Shown here piece by piece: positions 16,488-25,020 of a stretch of 64,000 nt of DNA (positions are counted from its first letter, which is position 1; every line of letters begins with the position of its first letter). This stretch comes from Candidatus Nitrotoga sp. MKT. GTDB taxonomy: Bacteria; Pseudomonadota; Gammaproteobacteria; Burkholderiales; Gallionellaceae. The notes beneath the pieces are model-generated. The model had not been told where the DNA came from. It saw nothing but the letters and a program-made list of their open reading frames with translations, and did not search any database. A program made the position numbers and the translations under genes. The stretch is taken from the NCBI GenBank assembly GCA_003402345.1, contig QFXH01000002.1, positions 248,001 to 312,000 of the forward strand, given 5' to 3'.

Positions 16488-17942
16488 TCACATTAAAATG
16501 ATGTCGTATTGCTCTTGGCTATACAAATTTTCCACCTGTAGTGACACCGGTTTGCCGATAAGATCAGAAAGTTGGGCCAAGCTTTGCGATTCTTCGTCGA
16601 GAAATAGGTCGATGACCAGTTGCGAAGCCAGGATTCGATATTCACGGGCGTTAAACTGGCGTGCTTCGCGCGTAATTTCGCGCACAATTTCGTAGCATAT
16701 GGTCTGCGCGGTCTTTACTTCGCCGCGCCCACCGCAGGTGGGACAAGACTCGCACAGTATGTGGGCCAAACTTTCGCGCGTGCGTTTGCGCGTCATTTCC
16801 ACCAGCCCCAAAGCGGAGAAACCATTTACCGTGATACGGGTGTGATCGTTTGCCAGCGACTTCTTAAATTCTTCCAGCACGGCATCGCGGTGTTCCTGGT
16901 TATTCATGTCAATAAAGTCGCAAATGATGATGCCGCCCAAATTCCGCAGGCGTAACTGGCGCGCGATGACTTGTGCGGCATCCAAATTTGTCTTGAAGAT
17001 GGTGTCGTCAAAATTACGCGAACCGACGAAGCCACCGGTGTTAACGTCGACCGTGGTGAGCGCTTCGGTTTGGTCAATAATGATATAACCCCCCGATTTG
17101 AGATTCACGCGGCGTGACAGCGCACGCTCAATCTCCTCCTCTACTCCATACAGCTCAAATAGCGGACGCTCGCCGACGTAATGCTCCAGCCGCGACACCG
17201 CGCTGGAAATAAAATCCTGTGCGAAAGCAGCCATTCGCTGGTACGTTTCGCGTGAATCCACCAAGATGCGTGTCGTGCTTTCGTTGACGAAATCGCGCAA
17301 TACACAGAGGCTGATATTGAGCTCTTGGTATAACAAAAAAGGGGCGGTAGATGTTTTCGCCTGCTCTTGGAGCTTGATCCACAGTTTGTTGAGGTATTCC
17401 ATGTCGGCGAGCAACTCTTTGTCTGTCGCAGTCTCCGCCATGGTGCGGATGATATAGCCGCCGCTGCTATTTTCAGGCAGCAACTGTTGCAGCTTGGCGC
17501 GCAATAGTTCGCGCTCGGCCTCATTCTCAATGCGTTGCGATACGCCGATGTGCGATTCCTGCGGCAGAAACACCAGCAAACGCCCAGCAATGCTGATCTG
17601 GGTAGAAAGCCTGGCACCCTTGCTGCCAATAGAATCCTTGATGACCTGTACCAGCAGACTTTGCCCCTCATACAGCATTTTCTCGATAGGTTTGGCAATA
17701 TCGCTGTTACTGCGGCTTTCCCAGATGTCCGCAACATGCAGGAAAGCAGAGCGTTCCAGCCCAATGTCGATGAAGGCGGACTGCATGCCCGGCAGCACGC
17801 GTTTCACGCGCCCGACGTACACATTGCTGACTATTCCGAGATGGCTGCCGCGCTCAATGTGGAGTTGTTGCACTATTCCCTGTTGCATTACTGCAACGCG
17901 GGTTTCCTGCGGAGTAACATTTATAAGAATTTCGTCATTCAC
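16488..17942 (-). CDS. rng: Ribonuclease G
   Basis: RNase G is an endonuclease of the RNase E/G family that matures the 5' end of 16S rRNA and starts decay of some mRNAs. The 484 residues are the RNase G length, without the long C-terminal tail of RNase E. The S1 domain is at about 38-120 ('VYVGRVKRVLPGMQSAFIDI'). The catalytic DNase I-like part has 'TTVDVNTGGFVGSRN' and 'IIICDFIDM', with the two magnesium-binding aspartates. 'CPTCGGRG' is the Zn-link. The start overlaps the maf stop by 4 bp. It is the last gene of the aceE-to-rng operon. Confidence 0.95.
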   Translation of the reverse strand: MNDEILINVTPQETRVAVMQQGIVQQLHIERGSHLGIVSNVYVGRVKRVLPGMQSAFIDIGLERSAFLHVADIWESRSNSDIAKPIEKMLYEGQSLLVQVIKDSIGSKGARLSTQISIAGRLLVFLPQESHIGVSQRIENEAERELLRAKLQQLLPENSSGGYIIRTMAETATDKELLADMEYLNKLWIKLQEQAKTSTAPFLLYQELNISLCVLRDFVNESTTRILVDSRETYQRMAAFAQDFISSAVSRLEHYVGERPLFELYGVEEEIERALSRRVNLKSGGYIIIDQTEALTTVDVNTGGFVGSRNFDDTIFKTNLDAAQVIARQLRLRNLGGIIICDFIDMNNQEHRDAVLEEFKKSLANDHTRITVNGFSALGLVEMTRKRTRESLAHILCESCPTCGGRGEVKTAQTICYEIVREITREARQFNAREYRILASQLVIDLFLDEESQSLAQLSDLIGKPVSLQVENLYSQEQYDIILM

Positions 17943-18556
17943 AGAATGGGATAACCGAATATTTGCAGCAGCTCAGCCGTTTCGAACAGGGGTAAGCCCA
18001 TTACACCTGAGTAGCTGCCGTCTATGTGTTGTATGAATGCCGCAGCGTAGCCTTGAATGGCATACGCACCTGCTTTGTCTAACGGCTCGCTGGTGAGAAT
18101 GTAGCGCCGGATGCGCTCTTCATTAAGCGTGGCCATTGTCACTTTACTGACCGATAAACGTATTTCCGTACGTTCTTCAAAGGTAACTGCGACGGCACTC
18201 AGCACTTGATGTTGACGTCCAGAAAGTACACGTAGCGTAGCCGCAGCCTGTTCACGGCCTTGCGGCTTGCCAATAATTTTGCCGTCCAGAATAACGCTGG
18301 TATCAGCCGCCAAAACCGGAAGCGGGGGTAAATTGCGAAATTGCAAAAACCTCCATCCGGCATTCACTTTTTCCTGGCAAACCCTTTGCACATGGGCTTC
18401 CGGTGATTCATCTTTGTGCGGAGTTTCATCCACATCCATCATGCGGGACGTGTTGGAACGCAACAGCAACGTTTCAAAATTAATCCCGATCTGCTTCAGC
18501 AGCTCCCGGCGGCGCGGGCTTTGCGAGGAGAGGTAAATGCGTGGGTGGGAAATCAT
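17939..18556 (-). CDS. maf: Maf-family nucleotide pyrophosphatase
   Basis: The 205-residue protein has the Maf signature 'IYLSSQSPRRRELLKQIG' near the N-terminus. Further Maf blocks are 'HVQRVCQEK', 'VLAADTSVILDGKIIGKP' and 'YAIQGYAAAFI'. Maf proteins hydrolyse non-canonical or modified NTPs such as dTTP/UTP or m7GTP, depending on subgroup. It lies between rlmH and rng, overlapping rng by 4 bp, which is the usual betaproteobacterial order. Confidence 0.92.
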   Translation of the reverse strand: MISHPRIYLSSQSPRRRELLKQIGINFETLLLRSNTSRMMDVDETPHKDESPEAHVQRVCQEKVNAGWRFLQFRNLPPLPVLAADTSVILDGKIIGKPQGREQAAATLRVLSGRQHQVLSAVAVTFEERTEIRLSVSKVTMATLNEERIRRYILTSEPLDKAGAYAIQGYAAAFIQHIDGSYSGVMGLPLFETAELLQIFGYPIL

Positions 18557-18588
18557 GGCTCTTTAAAATCCTATATTAACGGGCCGCA

Positions 18589-19059
18589 TCATTCACGATG
18601 ATAAGGGTGATTGTGCAACAAGCTGTAGGCGCGATACAACTGTTCCGCGAGCAGTACGCGCACAAGGCCATGCGGCAGTGTCATCGTCGACAGCGACAGC
18701 AGCAGCTGTGCACTGTTTTTTACGGACTCGTGCAAGCCATCCGCACCCCCAATGATGAAGGCCACATCGTGTCCGCTGCCCATCCAATCTTGCATTTGTT
18801 GCGCCAACTGTTTGGTGGAAAAATGCGCGCCGCGCTCATCCAACGCGATGCGCAGAGCATTCTTCGGCAGCGCAGTTAATATACGCTGCGCTTCTGCCTC
18901 CATCATCTGCGCTACGCCCTTACCAGTGGTTCGCGGCTCCGGTTTTATTTCTATGAGTTCGATTTGGGCCTCGCGTGCCATGCGCTTGGCATACTCGGTG
19001 AAGCCTGCGGTAATCCAAGCCGGCATCTTGTGCCCAACCGCTACCAGCCACAGTTTCAT
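18589..19059 (-). CDS. rlmH: 23S rRNA (pseudouridine1915-N3)-methyltransferase RlmH
   Basis: RlmH is a small SPOUT methyltransferase that methylates pseudouridine 1915 in helix 69 of 23S rRNA on the assembled 70S ribosome. The 156 residues are the standard length. '[14 protein letters not shown]' is the N-terminus, '[11 protein letters not shown]' is the SAM-binding segment, and '[20 protein letters not shown]' features form the conserved C-terminal knot. Its start overlaps the rsfS stop by one base, a conserved rsfS-rlmH pair. Confidence 0.95.
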   Translation of the reverse strand: MKLWLVAVGHKMPAWITAGFTEYAKRMAREAQIELIEIKPEPRTTGKGVAQMMEAEAQRILTALPKNALRIALDERGAHFSTKQLAQQMQDWMGSGHDVAFIIGGADGLHESVKNSAQLLLSLSTMTLPHGLVRVLLAEQLYRAYSLLHNHPYHRE

Positions 19060-19415
19060 TATGGCTCATTAGCCGCCTTAGGCGGCAGATGCCTGATGCT
19101 CCATAGCTCTTCCAGTTGGTAATAGGCACGCACTGCGGGCTGCATGATATGGACTACCACGTCGCCGAGATCAACCAGCACCCACTCCCCGCTTTCTTCG
19201 CCTTCTACGCTGAGTGCGGGTTCGCCGCGCAGCTTGAGCTGCTTGGATACATGATCGGCCAACGCCCTGGTTTGACGCGGCGAATTGGCGCTGGCGATCA
19301 CCATGCGCTCGAATAGCGGACTTTTTTTACTGGTATCAAGTACGGTCACATCATTGGCCTTAATATCCTCCAATGCGGTTACTACGGCCAGGATTTTTTC
19401 TTCAATGGTTAGCAT
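19059..19415 (-). CDS. rsfS: Ribosome silencing factor RsfS
   Basis: RsfS binds L14 of the 50S subunit and prevents subunit joining, so it lowers translation in starvation. The 118-residue protein has the family blocks '[17 protein letters not shown]', '[18 protein letters not shown]' and '[13 protein letters not shown]'. The gene begins 1 bp after nadD ends and overlaps rlmH by one base. This coupled nadD-rsfS-rlmH arrangement is very common. Confidence 0.95.
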   Translation of the reverse strand: MLTIEEKILAVVTALEDIKANDVTVLDTSKKSPLFERMVIASANSPRQTRALADHVSKQLKLRGEPALSVEGEESGEWVLVDLGDVVVHIMQPAVRAYYQLEELWSIRHLPPKAANEP

Positions 19416-19416
19416 G

Positions 19417-20073
19417 TTAGGTATATAGGTGATGTAATTGAATGTAATCGGCTACTACGTCTGGTAGCAGGTAATGTATGTTTTTATTTTCGGCACAACG
19501 TTTACGGATATCAGTGGCGGAAATTTCCAGGGCAGGCATATCCGCCACCAGGATCGCCCCGGCAGGCGAATCACGCAGAATACAGGGGGCCGGAACGAGG
19601 CGCGCCCTGTATTCATCGCGCAAAGCTTCATTCGCCCTATTTATGGTGTTGCCAAGTGGATGCCCAGCACGCTGCATGACCACTATATGCGACAGTTCAA
19701 ATAAACTCTTCCATTCATGCCAAGAGTGTAACAGCAGGAAGGCATCGCCGCCCATCAACAAACACAGCGGCTGTTGCATACCGTGCTCGGCACGTAGCGC
19801 AGTAAGCGTATTCACCGTATAACAAGGATCGATGCGATAAATTTCGCGTTCATCCAGCACGAATGCCGCGTTGCCTTGCAATGCCAGGCGGGCCATATCC
19901 AGACGCTGTACTGCGCTTGCATGCGGCGCATTGCGGTGCGGCGGCGTACCGCTGGGAATGAAGTGTACCGCAGCCAGATTGCATTGCTCCAACGCTTCCT
20001 GTGCCAAGCGCAGATGGCCATTATGGATAGGGTCGAACGTACCGCCCAAGATACCGATGGGGGCTTGGTTCAC
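19417..20073 (-). CDS. nadD: Nicotinate-nucleotide adenylyltransferase
   Basis: NadD transfers AMP from ATP to nicotinate mononucleotide in NAD synthesis. The 218-residue protein starts at GTG and has 'IGILGGTFDPIHNGHLRLA', where the GGTFDPIHxGH motif binds ATP. 'LMGGDAFLLLHSWHEWKSL' is the family's second block, and 'ISATDIRKRC' matches the C-terminal (I/V)S-x-T-x2-R motif. It begins only 3 bp after the aceF stop codon, so it is probably transcribed from the pyruvate dehydrogenase promoter. Confidence 0.94.
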   Translation of the reverse strand: MNQAPIGILGGTFDPIHNGHLRLAQEALEQCNLAAVHFIPSGTPPHRNAPHASAVQRLDMARLALQGNAAFVLDEREIYRIDPCYTVNTLTALRAEHGMQQPLCLLMGGDAFLLLHSWHEWKSLFELSHIVVMQRAGHPLGNTINRANEALRDEYRARLVPAPCILRDSPAGAILVADMPALEISATDIRKRCAENKNIHYLLPDVVADYIQLHHLYT

Positions 20074-20076
20074 GGC

Positions 20077-21366
20077 TTATAGTACCAACCGGCGAACATC
20101 CGACAACACTTTGCCAAGATAACTCGTAAACCGTACTGCTTCCGCACCATCAATTACGCGATGATCATATGAGAGCGACAGTGGCAACATTAACCGTGGC
20201 ACAAATTTATCTTCTTGAAATACTGGTTTGATGCTCGCTTTGGACACACCCAAAATAGCCACTTCTGGCGCATTAATAATAGGTGTAAATGCTGTCCCGC
20301 CGATGCCACCCAGACTGGAAATAGTGAAGCAACCACCTTGCATGGCAGTTGCGGGGAGTTTTTTCTCCCGTGCCTTGGCGCTAATCTCGCCCAACTCCTT
20401 GGCCAGTTGAACGATGCCCTTTTGGTCTACGTCACGTAACACGGGCACCATCAGGCCATCCGATGTATCAACGGCCACGCCGATGTGAAAATATTTTTTC
20501 AGCACCAAATTTTCACCGCTAGCATCTAATGATGAATTAAAGTCCGGGTGTTGTTGCATAGCTGTCACCACAGCCTTGAGCAAGAAAGCCAGCGGAGTAA
20601 TTTTTATTCCCTGCTTTGAGTATTCCTCGCCCAGCTCCTTGCGGAAAACTTCCATCTCGGTGATGTCAGCCTCATCGTGCTGGGTAATGTGCGGAATGGA
20701 GACCCAGTTGCGATGAAGATTGGCACCAGAAAGCTTCTTGATGCGCGAGAGCGGCTTGGTTTCGATGACACCGAACCTGGAAAAATCCACTAGCGGCATG
20801 GCTGATATTTGCAAGCCACCGCCACCCGCGCCACCTTGCGGTTGTGCAAGCGCAGCTTTAACGAAGCCCTGCACGTCATTTTTAGTAATGCGTCCTTTTG
20901 CTCCGCTGCCTTTTACGCGCGTAAGGTCAACCCCCAGTTCGCGCGCAAAATGCCGAATGGACGGGCTGGCATGCGCCTTGCCTGTAGGGCTGCTTGGCAA
21001 ACTAGTTGGTGCGGCAATGGGCGTAGCAACAGGCGCTATAACAGGCGTTGCAACAGCTGGATTTGCAGTTTCTTTTACCGGAGCCGGTGTTGTGGGGGGG
21101 CTAACTACAGCTGACGTTTCCGTTGCACTGGTTTCCATCGATAAAATCAGTGCGCCTTCCGATATTTTGTCGCCCACTTTAACGCTAACACTTTTCACCA
21201 CTCCATCAAATGGAGCGGGTACATCCATCGTAGCCTTGTCAGTTTCCAGGGTAAGCAAGGACTGCTCAGCCTTGACCGCATCACCCGCTTTTACCATTAC
21301 TTCTATTACCGGCACATCTTTGGAATCACCGATGTCCGGCATCAGTACTTGTTTGATTTCTGCCAC
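20077..21366 (-). CDS. aceF: Pyruvate dehydrogenase E2, dihydrolipoamide acetyltransferase
   Basis: E2 is the core of the pyruvate dehydrogenase complex and passes the acetyl group from lipoate to CoA. The 429 residues begin with a single lipoyl domain (lipoylated lysine in 'LETDKATMDVP'). An Ala/Pro/Thr-rich linker follows at about 85-135. The E3-binding domain comes next ('PSIRHFARELGVDLTRVKGSGAKGRI' region). The catalytic domain ends with 'LSYDHRVIDGAEA', which holds the active-site histidine. The start is a GTG behind 'ggagac'. E. coli AceF has three lipoyl domains; one is common in betaproteobacteria. No E3 (lpd) gene follows; nadD comes next. Confidence 0.95.
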   Translation of the reverse strand: MAEIKQVLMPDIGDSKDVPVIEVMVKAGDAVKAEQSLLTLETDKATMDVPAPFDGVVKSVSVKVGDKISEGALILSMETSATETSAVVSPPTTPAPVKETANPAVATPVIAPVATPIAAPTSLPSSPTGKAHASPSIRHFARELGVDLTRVKGSGAKGRITKNDVQGFVKAALAQPQGGAGGGGLQISAMPLVDFSRFGVIETKPLSRIKKLSGANLHRNWVSIPHITQHDEADITEMEVFRKELGEEYSKQGIKITPLAFLLKAVVTAMQQHPDFNSSLDASGENLVLKKYFHIGVAVDTSDGLMVPVLRDVDQKGIVQLAKELGEISAKAREKKLPATAMQGGCFTISSLGGIGGTAFTPIINAPEVAILGVSKASIKPVFQEDKFVPRLMLPLSLSYDHRVIDGAEAVRFTSYLGKVLSDVRRLVL

Positions 21367-21383
21367 GCGTGTCTCCTGCCCGC

Positions 21384-24044
21384 TCAGACCGTAGTTGGAT
21401 TCGGTTTATCGGGGTTGATATTGTATAGTTTGAGCGCCTTGCTGACTTCACTCATGGCTAGCGTGCCTTCGTCAGCCAGCGCTTTCAGCGCGGCGACAGC
21501 TATGTAATAACGGTCAACCTCGAAGAAATGGCGTAGCTTTTTACGCGTATCAGAGCGGCCAAAACCGTCCGTGCCCAACACTTTGTAATTACCGGGCAAA
21601 AAGGCACGAATCTGATCAGCGTAGCTTTTAATGTAATCGGTTGCTGCGATGACAGGTCCCTTGCGCTTGCCCAAGCATTGCTCAGCGTAACTTACGCGCG
21701 GCGCAGCTTCGGGATGCAGCATATTCCAGCGCTCACAATCCAGTCCATCCCGACGTAATTCATTGAAGCTGGTTACGCTCCAGATGTCGGAAGATACGCC
21801 AAAATCCTTCGCCAATAATTCAGCTGCTGCGATGACTTCGCGCAGAATAGTCCCGCTGCCCAAAAGTTGCACCGTGGGTGCCGTGGCGGATTGGGCTTTA
21901 CCTTCATTGAACAAATACATTCCCCTGATAATGCCGGTCTCCGCACCCTCCGGCATGGCCGGATGCGCGTAATTTTCATTCATCACAGTGAGGTAATAGA
22001 ACACATCTTCTTGTTCCTGATACATGCGGCGCATACCATCCTGAATAATCACCGCCAACTCGTAAGCAAAAGTTGGATCGTAGGACACACAGTTAGGAAT
22101 GGTCGCCGCCATCAGATGGCTATGGCCGTCTTGATGCTGCAGGCCTTCGCCATTCAATGTGGTGCGCCCGGCCGTCCCCCCCAGCAAAAAGCCGCGTGCA
22201 CGCTGGTCGCCCGCCGCCCACATCAAATCGCCGACACGCTGAAAACCAAACATGGAATAGTAGATATAGAACGGCACCATCGCGACACCATGGTTGGCGT
22301 AGGCCGTAGATGCGGCAACCCATGACGACATCGCGCCCGCTTCATTGATGCCTTCCTGCAAAATCTGCCCGGCCTTGTCTTCCTTGTAGAACATCAGCTG
22401 ATCGGCATCCTGCGGGGTATATAACTGGCCAACTTGAGAAAAAATGCTAAGCTGGCGAAACAATCCTTCCATCCCGAAAGTGCGCGATTCGTCCGGCACG
22501 ATAGGTACCACCAGCTTGCCAATATTCTTGTCTTTCACCAGAACGCCAAGCATACGCACGAAAGCCATCGTGGTGGAAATTTCGCGATCTTCGGTACCTT
22601 TAAGCAATACGTCGAAGGCATCCAGCCCTGGTATTTGCAACGGCTCTGCCGCTATTTTGCGCATGGGTAATGTGCCCAAGGCCTTGCTGCGCTCGCGCAG
22701 ATAACTCATTTCCAAACTATCATCGGATGGACGGCAGAATGGCAATTTGCTGAGCTGATCATCGGTCACTGGAATATTGAAGCGATCACGGAATTTGCGC
22801 AATGCTTCACCGCCCACTTTCTTTTGCTGGTGGGTGATGTTTTGGGCTTCACCGGCTTCACCCATGCCATAGCCCTTTATGGTCTTGGCCAGAATGACGG
22901 TGGGTTGCCCCTTATGGTTTGCTGCGGCCGCGTAAGCGGCAAAAACTTTATGCGGATCGTGGCCGCCACGATCAAGATGCCAGATTTCCTCGTCCGACAT
23001 ATCAGCGACCAGCTCCAGTAATTCCGGATATTTGCCGAAAAAATGTTGGCGCACATAGGCGCCATTTTTAGATTTATAGGTCTGATATTCGCCGTCTACC
23101 ACTTCTTCCATGCGCTTTAACAAAAGCCCTGTCTTATCTTTCGCGAACAGACGATCCCATTTCCCTCCCCACACCACCTTGATCACGTTCCAGCCCGCGC
23201 CACGGAATACACCTTCCAGCTCCTGGATGATCTTGCCGTTGCCACGGACGGGGCCATCCAGCCGTTGCAGGTTACAGTTAATGACAAAAATCAGATTATC
23301 CAGTTTCTCGCGCGCAGCCATTGAAATCGCCCCCAACGATTCCGGCTCATCCGTTTCACCATCACCGAGGAACGCCCATACTTTGCGTCCTTCGGTACTA
23401 ACAATGCCCCGATACTCCAAATAGCGCATGAAACGCGCTTGGTAGATAGCCATCAGCGGACCCAACCCCATAGAAACAGTGGGGAATTGCCAGAAATCGG
23501 GCATCAGCCACGGATGGGGGTAAGAAGATAAGCCACCGCCATTTACTTCTTGGCGGAAATTGTACAACTGCTCCTCGCTGAGGCGACCCTCAAGGAAAGC
23601 GCGCGCATACATACCAGGCGATGCATGTCCCTGGAAATAAACCAGGTCACCGCCGTGATTCTCGGTCTTACCATGGAAAAAGTGGTTAAAGCCCACGTCA
23701 TACAGTGTGGCCGCCGAAGCGAAGGTAGCGATGTGGCCACCCAATTCAGACGACTCACGATTGGCGTTTAACACAATCACCATCGCGTTCCAGCGCGTCA
23801 GGGCACGAATGCGATGCTCGAGTTCATAATTGCCGACCGAGCGTTGTTCCTTGTCGAGCGGGATGGTATTCAAGTAGGGTGTGATTGTACTAATCGGCAA
23901 AGCGACACCGGCCAAATGCGCCTTGCGGACCAGCTGGCCAATCAGGTAATGGGCGCGTTCCGCGCTTTCATGCTCCAGCACAGAATCCAGCGCATCCAGC
24001 CACTCTTGTGTTTCCTGTGAATCGCTATCAGGTAAATCTGCCAT
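21384..24044 (-). CDS. aceE: Pyruvate dehydrogenase E1 component (homodimeric)
   Basis: E1 decarboxylates pyruvate with thiamine diphosphate and acetylates the lipoyl group of E2. The 886 residues are the standard length for the homodimeric AceE type. The ThDP motif is present as 'GDGETDEPE' with a downstream 'INCNLQRLDGPVRGNG'. 'LGGTAGRTTLNGEGLQHQDG' is the conserved inner loop region with catalytic histidine. It leads a minus-strand operon of seven genes to rng. The 80 bp before it separate it from the cyclo-ligase gene, so the promoter is probably there or further upstream. Confidence 0.97.
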   Translation of the reverse strand: MADLPDSDSQETQEWLDALDSVLEHESAERAHYLIGQLVRKAHLAGVALPISTITPYLNTIPLDKEQRSVGNYELEHRIRALTRWNAMVIVLNANRESSELGGHIATFASAATLYDVGFNHFFHGKTENHGGDLVYFQGHASPGMYARAFLEGRLSEEQLYNFRQEVNGGGLSSYPHPWLMPDFWQFPTVSMGLGPLMAIYQARFMRYLEYRGIVSTEGRKVWAFLGDGETDEPESLGAISMAAREKLDNLIFVINCNLQRLDGPVRGNGKIIQELEGVFRGAGWNVIKVVWGGKWDRLFAKDKTGLLLKRMEEVVDGEYQTYKSKNGAYVRQHFFGKYPELLELVADMSDEEIWHLDRGGHDPHKVFAAYAAAANHKGQPTVILAKTIKGYGMGEAGEAQNITHQQKKVGGEALRKFRDRFNIPVTDDQLSKLPFCRPSDDSLEMSYLRERSKALGTLPMRKIAAEPLQIPGLDAFDVLLKGTEDREISTTMAFVRMLGVLVKDKNIGKLVVPIVPDESRTFGMEGLFRQLSIFSQVGQLYTPQDADQLMFYKEDKAGQILQEGINEAGAMSSWVAASTAYANHGVAMVPFYIYYSMFGFQRVGDLMWAAGDQRARGFLLGGTAGRTTLNGEGLQHQDGHSHLMAATIPNCVSYDPTFAYELAVIIQDGMRRMYQEQEDVFYYLTVMNENYAHPAMPEGAETGIIRGMYLFNEGKAQSATAPTVQLLGSGTILREVIAAAELLAKDFGVSSDIWSVTSFNELRRDGLDCERWNMLHPEAAPRVSYAEQCLGKRKGPVIAATDYIKSYADQIRAFLPGNYKVLGTDGFGRSDTRKKLRHFFEVDRYYIAVAALKALADEGTLAMSEVSKALKLYNINPDKPNPTTV

Positions 24045-24125
24045 ATATCTACTCTCTAATCATTCGTTATTGGTCTGTGCATTTACGCACCAGGCTGCTA
24101 TTTTTTGGTGATGGACAAGCACGCG

Positions 24126-24770
24126 CTATCTGCCTATATGTAGATCAGAAACGCACTGTATCGTCTCGTTCTCCGTCACCACCCATTCCACTTTGTGGTC
24201 AGTGGCTTCCTGCGGTAACCCTTCGACTAGCTGGATAGCAAATGCCCCGGCAACCAGCGCAGGATAGCAGCCTTGGTTCGCATCCTTCATTCGCGCCAGC
24301 AACTTGTCATAAAATCCACCGCCGTAACCTAGCCGCGCGCCGTCACGCCCGAATGCTATTCCCGGCAACAAGATAAAATCCACCTCGTTCAAAGAATTTA
24401 TTTTTGTACAGCGTTCAACCAGTGGTTCGCGGATATTCCACTGGCCAGGTGCCAAATCATGCTGCAAGTTGGTCACACGGTACACATCCAATTCTTTTGT
24501 GGCGCGGTTTACTTTCGGCAACAGTACGCACTTATTATCGCTCAAGGCCTGTTCCACCCATTTTTCGGTGGAGAGCTCCGCGCCGAAGCTCATATAAGCT
24601 AGCACTGTATTGGCCGTGCGGTAAGCATTCAGGTTGGCGATACGCTCCAAGATGGCATGGCTCAAGCCCGCCCTCTCAGCCGCAGTCAATTGTTCGCGGC
24701 CTGCAATTATACGTTGTCTGATAGCCTGTTTCATAACCTGTATTGTCATGGGTAGATTATCTTTACTCAT
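24126..24770 (-). CDS. 5-formyltetrahydrofolate cyclo-ligase
   Basis: The enzyme converts 5-formyl-THF to 5,10-methenyl-THF with ATP. The 214-residue protein from ATG 24770 has the family blocks 'LAYMSFGAELST', 'LPKVNRATKELDVYRV' and 'FDLLPG'-type 'DFILLPGIAFGRDGARLGYG' with 'GGFYDKLL' as the substrate site. A longer frame to 24821 and a shorter start at 24749 are both possible; no clear ribosome-binding site decides between them. In many proteobacteria this gene follows 6S RNA (ssrS); I could not recognise 6S RNA in the 250 bp upstream. Confidence 0.9.
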   Translation of the reverse strand: MSKDNLPMTIQVMKQAIRQRIIAGREQLTAAERAGLSHAILERIANLNAYRTANTVLAYMSFGAELSTEKWVEQALSDNKCVLLPKVNRATKELDVYRVTNLQHDLAPGQWNIREPLVERCTKINSLNEVDFILLPGIAFGRDGARLGYGGGFYDKLLARMKDANQGCYPALVAGAFAIQLVEGLPQEATDHKVEWVVTENETIQCVSDLHIGR

Positions 24771-25020
24771 ACATTCAAATGGACAGTTTCTGCCAAAATT
24801 TGGGCGAAAACTTCGCAGCAATTGTTCAAAATTTTCTCAATAAACGCGACAAATATCGCCGCATACTGACTTGAATAATCTGTCAATGAATTCGCGCGGA
24901 CTATTGGTTGGAATACCGCCCGGAATAGCGGAACGTCTCCCATGAAATCATGAAAGACAACTACGAATTTGATGGATAAAGACGAATTCAAATTTGCTCG
25001 CGCTTAATGCAATTTATCCA

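Noticed and set aside
17141-17764. 207-codon minus-strand frame within rng
   Set aside because: It is an out-of-frame shadow of rng with Cys/Ser/Arg-rich composition and no family pattern.
24771-25020. 6S RNA (ssrS) upstream of the 5-FCL gene
   Set aside because: The position is right, but I could not see the conserved open central bubble flanked by long stems; a covariance search would decide.
24978-25020. Inverted repeat (atggataaa...tttatccat) after ilvA as a terminator
   Set aside because: The arms are 9 bp but over 30 bp apart and AT-rich with no T-run, so it is not a convincing intrinsic terminator.
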